DNA of 11,456 nt, taken from assembly GCA_035527835.1 (NCBI GenBank), contig DATKZS010000112.1:1-11456 (forward strand), read 5' to 3'. The notes under the pieces are model-generated. The model worked only from the letters and a program-made list of their open reading frames with translations, searched no databases and was not told the DNA's origin. The stretch is from DATKZS01 sp035527835 [NCBI: bacterium] (GTDB lineage: Bacteria > RBG-13-61-14). Made by a program: the position numbers and the translations under genes. This document shows, piece after piece, positions 6,275-11,456 of this stretch (the stretch's first letter is position 1; each line of letters opens with the position of its first letter).

Positions 6275-7081
6275 ATGAACAAACGCCGACCGGCGGTGGC
6301 GGGGCAGTTTTATCCGGGCAGCGCGCGCGAGATCGAGGCGCAGATCGCGAGGCTCGTGGACGAGGGCGCGGCCAGGGAGAAGGTGATCGGGGCCCTGGCG
6401 CCGCACGCGGGCTGGATGTATTCGGGCCGGGCCGCGGGCCTGCTTTACAGCCGGATCGAGATCCCGGAGACGGTGGTGGTGATGTGCCCGAACCACCGGG
6501 GCCTGGGCGCGGACGCGGCGGTGATGGCGGAGGGCTCGTGGGAGCTGCCGACCGGCGAGGTCCAGTTGGATGGCGCGCTGGCGAGGGCCATCATGGCGCG
6601 CTGCGGGTTTTTAAGGGACGACGCGCGGGCGCACCAGAACGAGCACTCGCTGGAGGTGCAGGTGCCTCTGCTCCAGCACTTCCGTCCGGACTTCAAGCTC
6701 ACTCCGATCTCGCTCTCGCGGGTGAGCCTCGAGGAATGCGAGGAGCTGGGCCGGGCCATCGCGGACGCGGTGGAGGAGCAGGGCCGGGAGACGCTGGTGG
6801 TGGCGAGCTCGGACATGACGCATTTCGAGAGCGCGCCGGCGGCCAAGAAAAAGGACGGGCTCGCGCTCGAGCGTCTGACCGCGCTCGACCCGGCCGGTCT
6901 TTATAATACCGTGATGAAGAACCGCATCAGCATGTGCGGCGTGATCCCGGCCACCATCATGCTTTACTATGCCCTGGCGCGGGGCGCGAGCATGGCGGAG
7001 GTCATTGATTACCGCAACTCCGGCGACGTGACCGGAGATTATTCCGACGTGGTGGCCTATGCGGCGGCCATCGTGAAGTAG
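6275..7081 (+). CDS. amrB: MEMO-family protein (AmmeMemoRadiSam system protein B)
   Basis: This 268-residue protein belongs to the MEMO family, related in fold to class III extradiol dioxygenases. It shows PAVAGQFYP (6-14), LAPHAGWMYSG (41-51), CPNH (71-74), the hallmark NEHSLEVQVPLLQ (122-134), SSDMTH (178-183) and CGVIP (221-225). His44, His74 and Cys221 match the metal-site His/His/Cys triad of human MEMO1, which binds copper. In bacteria the family usually travels with AMMECR1-like and radical SAM proteins, but neither partner is in this window. The start is supported by GGGAGGGAG 4 bases upstream. The biochemical role in bacteria is not well settled. The neighbour downstream is hisB, separated by a repeat. 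Confidence 0.93.
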   Translation: MNKRRPAVAGQFYPGSAREIEAQIARLVDEGAAREKVIGALAPHAGWMYSGRAAGLLYSRIEIPETVVVMCPNHRGLGADAAVMAEGSWELPTGEVQLDGALARAIMARCGFLRDDARAHQNEHSLEVQVPLLQHFRPDFKLTPISLSRVSLEECEELGRAIADAVEEQGRETLVVASSDMTHFESAPAAKKKDGLALERLTALDPAGLYNTVMKNRISMCGVIPATIMLYYALARGASMAEVIDYRNSGDVTGDYSDVVAYAAAIVK

Positions 7082-7126
7082 CACGGGTTTTCAGCCGGCG
7101 CCGCCGGCCGGGAGAAAGAATTGTCT

Positions 7127-7190
7127 AACAAGGATATACAGGATATGCAGGATAATAAATCCTATCCTTGACATCCTGAATATCCTTGTT
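7127..7190. repeat. Inverted repeat, AGGATATNC nonamer family
   Basis: The left arm (7127-7156) is three imperfect 9-base units starting GGATA. The right arm (7161-7190) is their complement, units starting ATCCT. The outer 18 bases pair almost perfectly (AACAAGGATATACAGGAT against its complement with one mismatch), with a spacer of only about 4 bases. It lies between the MEMO gene and hisB, ending 27 bases before the hisB start. Confidence 0.88.
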
Positions 7191-7217
7191 AATGAATTCT
7201 TTGATTGGAGAACTATC

Positions 7218-7820
7218 ATGGCAGTGAAGAAAAAGCAGAAGGCATCGGTCAAGCGTGAGACCAGGGAGACGCGCACCCAGGCGGAGCTGTGCCTGGACGG
7301 CAGCGGCGAGCTCAGCATCAAGACGCCGTTCGGCTTCATGGACCACATGCTCACGGCTTTTGCCAAGCACGCGGTGTTCGACCTGTCGCTCACGGCGGTG
7401 GGCGACGTCGCGGTGGACGCTCACCACACGGTGGAGGACATCGGGCTCACCCTGGGGGAGGCGCTGGCGCAGGCGCTGGGCGAGAAGGCGGGGATCGCGC
7501 GCTTCGGCGGGGCCCAGGTGCCGATGGACGAGGCCCTGGCCACCGCCGTGGTGGACATCTCCGGCCGGCCCTACCTCGTGTATGACGTGAATATCCCGGA
7601 GCACAACCAGTGGGAGTTCGACTGCGCCCTGGTCAAGGAATTTTTCCTGGCCCTCACGAGCGCGGCCCGGATGACCCTGCACCTCAAGCTCGACTACGGC
7701 GATAATTATCACCACTGCTGCGAGGCCGTGTTCAAGGCCGCGGGCCGCGCGATTCGTCAGGCCGTGGCGGTGGACCCGAGAGTCAAGGGAGTGCCGTCGA
7801 GCAAGGGCACATTGAAGTGA
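7218..7820 (+). CDS. hisB: Imidazoleglycerol-phosphate dehydratase HisB
   Basis: HisB dehydrates imidazole glycerol phosphate to imidazole acetol phosphate, the sixth step of histidine synthesis. The 200-residue cytosolic enzyme has GFMDHML (39-45), the manganese-binding HHTVEDIG (about 73-80), MDEALA near 103-108, and the second HHCCEA signature in the C-terminal half. It ends with PSSKGTL, as the family does. This is the monofunctional form, without the phosphatase domain found in enterobacteria. GGAG lies 8 bases before the ATG. The first dozen residues are lysine-rich and slightly longer than usual. hisH follows 67 bases later on the same strand, suggesting an operon. Confidence 0.96.
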   Translation: MAVKKKQKASVKRETRETRTQAELCLDGSGELSIKTPFGFMDHMLTAFAKHAVFDLSLTAVGDVAVDAHHTVEDIGLTLGEALAQALGEKAGIARFGGAQVPMDEALATAVVDISGRPYLVYDVNIPEHNQWEFDCALVKEFFLALTSAARMTLHLKLDYGDNYHHCCEAVFKAAGRAIRQAVAVDPRVKGVPSSKGTLK

Positions 7821-7825
7821 TATCT

Positions 7826-7853
7826 GAGGCTTGGGGCTTGAAGCTTGAGCAGG
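7826..7853. repeat. Four tandem heptads, GNGGCTT type
   Basis: Four 7-base units follow each other without gaps: GAGGCTT, GGGGCTT, GAAGCTT and the diverged GAGCAGG. No complementary arm is visible, so it is a one-armed element. It occupies most of the 67-base hisB-hisH gap, leaving the hisH ribosome binding site (GGAG, 7 bases before the ATG) intact. Confidence 0.6.
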
Positions 7854-7887
7854 CATGGGTGGCGGACTTGCGCCGCGGAGTTGATAC

Positions 7888-8535
7888 ATGATCGCGGTGA
7901 TTGATTATGGAATGGGGAATCTGCGCAGCGTGCAGAAGGCGCTGGAGAGGGTCGGCCTGGACGCGCGCGTCACCCGCTCCGCGCGCGACATTGCCGACGC
8001 GGATGGAGTGGTGCTCCCGGGGGTGGGAGCGTTCAGGGACTGCATGAATAATCTTACCGAGCTCGAGCTGATCGCGCCGAGCAAGAACGCCATCGCCTCG
8101 GGCAAGCCGTTTCTCGGCATCTGTCTCGGCCTGCAGGTGCTGTTCACGGTGAGCGAGGAGTTCGGGCGGTGCGAGGGGCTGAACGTTTTCGCGGGCCGGG
8201 TGGTGCGCTTCGCCGACGACATGCAAGACCCGGCGGCGAAGAGCGATGACGACCCGCTGCTCAAGGTCCCGCACATGGGCTGGAACCAGATCGTGAAGCA
8301 GCAGGACCCGGCCGCGCTCCGGGGCATCGGAGACGGCACCTATTATTATTTCGTCCACTCCTACTACGTGGCGCCCGAGGACAAGAGCATCGCGGCGACC
8401 GCCACCGACTATGGCATCGAGTTCGTGTCGTCCATCGCCCGCGACAACGTCTTCGCCTGCCAGTTCCACCCGGAGAAGAGCCAGGAGGCGGGGCTCAAGC
8501 TGCTCCGGAATTTCGGCGCCATGGTAGGGAGATAA
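7888..8535 (+). CDS. hisH: Imidazole glycerol phosphate synthase, glutaminase subunit HisH
   Basis: HisH hydrolyses glutamine and channels ammonia to HisF, which makes imidazole glycerol phosphate and AICAR. The 215-residue protein begins with the conserved IDYGMGNLRSV (5-15). It has PGVGAF (44-49), the nucleophile loop GICLGLQ with Cys79, KVPHMGWN in the middle, YYYFVHSYY, and the catalytic His194 and Glu196 in FHPEKSQ. The full triad is present. There is a modest acidic insertion (about residues 111-126) before KVPHMGWN. The ATG at 7888 has GGAG upstream. HisF and HisA, which usually follow, are absent; the next gene encodes an unrelated exported protein starting 2 bases after the stop. Confidence 0.96.
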   Translation: MIAVIDYGMGNLRSVQKALERVGLDARVTRSARDIADADGVVLPGVGAFRDCMNNLTELELIAPSKNAIASGKPFLGICLGLQVLFTVSEEFGRCEGLNVFAGRVVRFADDMQDPAAKSDDDPLLKVPHMGWNQIVKQQDPAALRGIGDGTYYYFVHSYYVAPEDKSIAATATDYGIEFVSSIARDNVFACQFHPEKSQEAGLKLLRNFGAMVGR

Positions 8536-8537
8536 AG

Positions 8538-9338
8538 ATGAAGCATTTTATTAACCGCCAAGGCGCCAAGGCGCCAAGGGGGAAAAATATTTTTAATTGC
8601 TTTTTCTTGGCGTCTTGGCGTCTTGGCGGTGAAATAAGTGTTTACGTCCTTGTGGTGGCCGTATTGATCGTTACCGCCACGCGGCCGGCGGCGGGGGCCT
8701 TCGTGAGCGTGGAGAAGGCGGACGGGTTCGATCCCGCCGGGGTCAAGCGCGTGGCCTTTCTGCCCTTCACCCGGATCATGCCGGTGGAGGAAGGACAGCA
8801 GCCGGTGTGTCCGCTCACCAAGAAAAGCTTTGACGCCTGCCGGATCGAGGACAACGCGGAGGCCGAGCTGTCGCGGATCATCGGGCAGGCGCTCCTCGAA
8901 AGCGGCGCGCCCGTGGCCTGGGTCCCGCAGTCCGAGATCAACGCCGCCCGGACCAAGCTCAAGAAGGAGGGCGGGCAAACGCTGTCCACCGCCGGCGCCG
9001 TCCAGCTCGCCATCGGCCGCGAGGTCAAGGCCGACGCCGTGCTCACCGGCTTCATCTACTGCTTTCGCGACCGGAGCGGCAATGCCTACGCCTCGGCCCG
9101 GCCCGCGGCCCTCGCCTTCTGCCTGCACCTCATTGACCCGGCCACCGGGAAAATTCTATGGAGCCTCCGCCTCCACGACGAGCAGGTCCCCCTCAGCTCC
9201 GACCTCGGCTCCCTCCCCGAATTCATCAAGCGCAAGGGAAAATGGATCACGGTGGGGCAAATGGCGGAGGAAGCGGCCAAGCAAGTCGTCGCCGATTTGC
9301 CCTGGGACAATCAAAGCGATGCCGGCAAGGGACGCTGA
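8538..9338 (+). CDS. Exported protein of unknown function with a repeat inside its signal peptide
   Basis: I do not recognise a named family. The 266-residue product begins MKHFI, runs through about 28 residues that simply translate an inverted repeat (8553-8630), then reaches a hydrophobic core (VYVLVVAVLIV, about 35-45) and a likely cleavage site around AAGA (51-54). The mature part has FLPFTRIMP (74-82), two cysteines at 91 and 101 that could form a disulfide, AVLTGFIYCFRDRSG in the middle, LIDPATGKILWSL, and FIKRKGKW near the end. Its compact alternating strands and helices resemble small periplasmic accessory proteins, but this is inference. AGGGAG inside the end of hisH, 6 bases before the ATG, supports the start and translational coupling. 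In-frame GTG codons at 8652 and 8655 would skip the repeat but remove the charged N-terminus. Confidence 0.75.
   Translation: MKHFINRQGAKAPRGKNIFNCFFLASWRLGGEISVYVLVVAVLIVTATRPAAGAFVSVEKADGFDPAGVKRVAFLPFTRIMPVEEGQQPVCPLTKKSFDACRIEDNAEAELSRIIGQALLESGAPVAWVPQSEINAARTKLKKEGGQTLSTAGAVQLAIGREVKADAVLTGFIYCFRDRSGNAYASARPAALAFCLHLIDPATGKILWSLRLHDEQVPLSSDLGSLPEFIKRKGKWITVGQMAEEAAKQVVADLPWDNQSDAGKGR
8553..8630. repeat. Inverted repeat, CGCCAAG family, inside a coding region
   Basis: The left arm (8553-8580) holds three units of the 8-base type GCGCCAAG. The right arm (about 8605-8630) is three units of the complement CTTGGCGT. The A/T-rich spacer is about 24 bases. The arms are nearly perfectly complementary. 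The element lies within the first 31 codons of the exported-protein gene and shares its core with the island at 1-230. Confidence 0.9.
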
Positions 9339-9340
9339 GG

Positions 9341-10009
9341 TCAGGATTTGACGTCCGGATGAGTTTTCGCCCGCGGCTCGGGACCGGAACTCGGGCGCGG
9401 AGAGGCCGCCGCGTTTTTTTCCCGCCAGCGGCAGTAGAACTCATGATAGGGGTGGCCCCGGCTCGCGCATTTGGTCTCGCGCAGCTCTTCGATCCAGACC
9501 GCCCCGGCCTCGATCATGGCCCGCCCCATCCATCCCTCCATGAGCCGGCAGTGCGCCGGGTCCATCCCGGGGAAATCATGGATGCGGAGCACGGTGTTTT
9601 CCGGCGAGGGGTCCTCCGTCTTCATGTGGCCCGCGTTCTCGTAATAGCTCTTCCAGTAAACCCCGCAGTCGCGGATCAGGTCGCGCGGCCGAATCTGGAA
9701 ATTGTTCAGCTTGCGGAACGACTCAATGTCGCGGGTCGCCGCATAAGCGCCGATGTCCTTGCATAGCGCCAGGTTGCCCGTTCCCGCGATCTTGTCCGCC
9801 GCCCTCAAGAATTGGGTGAAAGCAAGGTAGGGATAATTTTGAATGGTCACGACCTTTTTCGTGCAGACCTGGGCGGCTTGCGGGGGAAGTGAAGCCAGGG
9901 CCTTGGCCAATAATTCATCGCCCCCGGGCCGGGACTTGAGAAATTTGAAGACCCCGAGAAAAGCCGTTCCCTTGGCCAAAGGCCCCGCCGAGTCGTTAAC
10001 TCCGTCCAT
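9341..10009 (-). CDS. V4R-like (heme-NO/4-vinyl reductase fold) single-domain protein
   Basis: The 222-residue protein has no signal peptide or membrane helix, so it is probably cytosolic. After an unremarkable N-terminal helical part it shows a layout like V4R/HNOB-type small-molecule sensor domains: NLALCKDIGAYAA, FQIRPRDLIRDCGVYWKSYY, a FPGMDPAHCRLMEGWM helix, and a closing ETKCASRGHPYHEFYCRW. That last stretch resembles the C-terminal V4R motif with a cysteine, rGdpyC-like turn and aromatic/W, but the usual second cysteine is replaced by His. A polar Pro/Ser-rich tail follows. The start has GAGGG a few bases upstream. It converges on the exported-protein gene with only 2 bases between stops. 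The family call is by eye and moderate; ligand unknown. Confidence 0.6.
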   Translation of the reverse strand: MDGVNDSAGPLAKGTAFLGVFKFLKSRPGGDELLAKALASLPPQAAQVCTKKVVTIQNYPYLAFTQFLRAADKIAGTGNLALCKDIGAYAATRDIESFRKLNNFQIRPRDLIRDCGVYWKSYYENAGHMKTEDPSPENTVLRIHDFPGMDPAHCRLMEGWMGRAMIEAGAVWIEELRETKCASRGHPYHEFYCRWREKNAAASPRPSSGPEPRAKTHPDVKS

Positions 10010-10154
10010 TTTACCCTCGCGCTCCTCTGCGCTTGGCGCGCTTACGGGAGGATGGCGCTCCCGCGCTTGTCCCCCCTGGTCCCTGCTCCGGAACCGGGAG
10101 GCTCCTCCCCTGGCATGGCCCTGTGCGGACCCCTCTCTTCTTGAAGGGTTACAG

Positions 10155-10182
10155 CCTATAACACGACCGCGCGGGTTGTCAA
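10155..10182 (-). promoter_or_regulatory. Promoter for the V4R-like gene
   Basis: On the minus strand a perfect TTGACA (10182-10177) is followed after 16 bases by TATAGG (10160-10155). It would give a leader of roughly 140 bases before the ATG at 10009. The -35 box overlaps that of the divergent coaD promoter. Confidence 0.5.
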
Positions 10183-10202
10183 AACCAGGATGGAGCTATA
10201 CT
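10176..10202 (+). promoter_or_regulatory. Promoter for coaD
   Basis: TTGTCA (10176-10181) is followed after 15 bases by TATACT (10197-10202). The spacer is shorter than the optimal 17, which lowers certainty. It would give a leader of roughly 115 bases before the ATG at 10326. The rest of the 10010-10325 intergenic stretch shows no gene. Confidence 0.42.
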
Positions 10203-10325
10203 CGATCATTCACCGCCAAGTTGTGATTGCATGGGAGTTGTGATAAACATTCTGCGGTCTTGTGCTGCGCTGGCTTTTCTCTGGGCCTGCCAGGACCGGC
10301 GGGCCCGGGGCCAAAGGAGAGAGCT

Positions 10326-10829
10326 ATGGTAAAGAAGCCGGTTACGGCGGTGTATCCGGGGTCTTTTGACCCTCCCACGCTCGGCCACCTCAACATCGTG
10401 ACGCGGGCGGCGGCGGTGTTTGATGAAGTGATCGTGGCGGTGGCCGAGAGCACGAGCAAGCGCTACGTGTTTTCGACCGAGGAGCGGGTGGAGCTGTGGA
10501 AGCGGATCCTTCCCCGCGGCCTCAAGAACGTGAAGGTGGACACGTTCCACGGCCTGCTCGTGGATTACACGGCCAGGAAGGGCGCGAAGATCCTGCTGCG
10601 CGGGCTGCGCAACACCACGGACTTCGAGTACGAGATCTCGATGGCGCAGACCAACCGCACCATGCGCCCGGATATCGAGATCGTGTTCATGATGACGGAA
10701 GGCTGCTACTCGCACCTGTCCTCGAGCCTGATCAAGGAGATCGTGATACTGGGCGGCTCGGTCAAGGGCATGGTCCCGCTGCTCATCGAGCGCGAGCTGA
10801 AAAAACGGATCGGGCCGAAGAAAAAGTAG
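10326..10829 (+). CDS. coaD: Phosphopantetheine adenylyltransferase CoaD
   Basis: CoaD transfers AMP from ATP to 4'-phosphopantetheine, the penultimate step of coenzyme A synthesis. The 167-residue cytosolic enzyme has the nucleotidyltransferase signature YPGSFDPPTLGHLNIV near its start, including the TxGH nucleotide-binding motif. It also has LLRGLRNTTDFEYE in the middle and the SSSLIKEI motif near the C-terminus. Length is typical. I chose the ATG at 10326 because AAAGGAG lies 6 bases upstream; the frame stays open upstream to a TTG at 10227, but that extension looks non-native. An aminotransferase gene follows on the same strand, an order I recall from Deltaproteobacteria. The stop codon lies at the very edge of a repeat element. 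Confidence 0.97.
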   Translation: MVKKPVTAVYPGSFDPPTLGHLNIVTRAAAVFDEVIVAVAESTSKRYVFSTEERVELWKRILPRGLKNVKVDTFHGLLVDYTARKGAKILLRGLRNTTDFEYEISMAQTNRTMRPDIEIVFMMTEGCYSHLSSSLIKEIVILGGSVKGMVPLLIERELKKRIGPKKK

Positions 10830-10906
10830 AGCGTAGAGCGGAGGGCGTGAAGAAGGGCCGGTGCCCGCCTCTTGCCCGCAATACGCACTTCGCCCTACGC
10901 CCTACG
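10826..10906. repeat. Inverted repeat, GTAGRGC heptad family
   Basis: The left arm (10826-10852) holds heptads of type GTAGAGC, ending in a diverged GGAGGGC. The right arm (10888-10906) is the complement, CGCCCTAC-GCCCTAC. The spacer is about 35 bases. The left arm includes the TAG stop codon of coaD (10827-10829). It occupies most of the coaD-aminotransferase gap and leaves the next ribosome binding site clear. Confidence 0.78.
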
Positions 10907-10927
10907 TTCTTTCAAGAAACGATTTAA

Positions 10928-11456
<529 letters not shown>

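Noticed and set aside
7094-7108. GCCGGC/GCCGGC palindrome after the MEMO gene as a terminator
   Set aside because: Short stem and no T tract downstream.
7168-7196. TTGACA in the right arm of the 7127-7190 repeat as a hisB -35 box
   Set aside because: No acceptable -10 box occurs 15-19 bases downstream, so repeat-driven transcription of hisB is not supported.
9158-9766. Plus-strand open frame bridging the end of the exported-protein gene and the V4R-like gene
   Set aside because: It overlaps two better supported genes in other frames, has no ribosome binding site, and its composition shifts where the underlying genes change.
10227-10325. N-terminal extension of CoaD from an upstream TTG
   Set aside because: The ATG at 10326 has an ideal ribosome binding site and gives the normal family length; the extension also lies partly in the promoter leader.

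Overview
The window is GC-rich bacterial chromosome, densely packed with housekeeping and small envelope genes. I see no phage, plasmid, transposase, CRISPR or toxin-antitoxin signature. Gene content and order (coaD directly followed by an aspartate aminotransferase, a hisB-hisH pair, PlsY, MEMO/AmmeMemoRadiSam B) fit a Gram-negative of the former Deltaproteobacteria (Desulfobacterota) or a nearby uncultured lineage. The lipoprotein signal and Sec signals in two other proteins fit a diderm cell. The lineage call is inference from gene order, not from a phylogenetic marker.

Layout. Positions 1-303 hold only short tandem and inverted repeats. On the minus strand lie plsY (304-912), a repeat island (949-1109), tRNA-Pro(CGG) (1167-1240) with a textbook sigma70 promoter, and two related secreted proteins of unknown function (1298-1996 and the lipoprotein 2157-3005). 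The pair is headed by two near-consensus promoters (3106-3175). An APC-type amino acid permease follows, also on the minus strand (3248-4642). On the plus strand are trmO (4863-5357) and a DUF4405-like small membrane protein (5401-5703). The latter overlaps tail-to-tail with a four-helix membrane protein on the minus strand (5639-6103). Next, all plus, come MEMO (6275-7081), hisB (7218-7820), hisH (7888-8535) and an exported protein of unknown function (8538-9338). A V4R-like protein (9341-10009, minus) converges on it with a 2 bp gap. Finally coaD (10326-10829) and a truncated class I aminotransferase (10955 to the window edge) run on the plus strand.

Functions. The window contributes to phospholipid synthesis (PlsY), coenzyme A synthesis (CoaD), histidine synthesis (HisB, HisH), tRNA supply and modification (tRNA-Pro, TrmO), amino acid uptake and transamination, plus several envelope proteins of unknown role. 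HisA and HisF, which HisH needs, are not here.

The most unusual feature is not a gene. At least eight intergenic elements are built from three or so imperfect tandem copies of a 7-10 base unit, and most are followed after a short spacer by the reverse-complementary array. Unit sequences differ between elements but the architecture is the same. One element is nested inside another, one abuts the coaD stop codon, and one lies in frame inside the signal peptide of the 8538-9338 gene. I found no convincing new defence or metabolic system; the repeat class and the secreted paralogue pair are the best leads.
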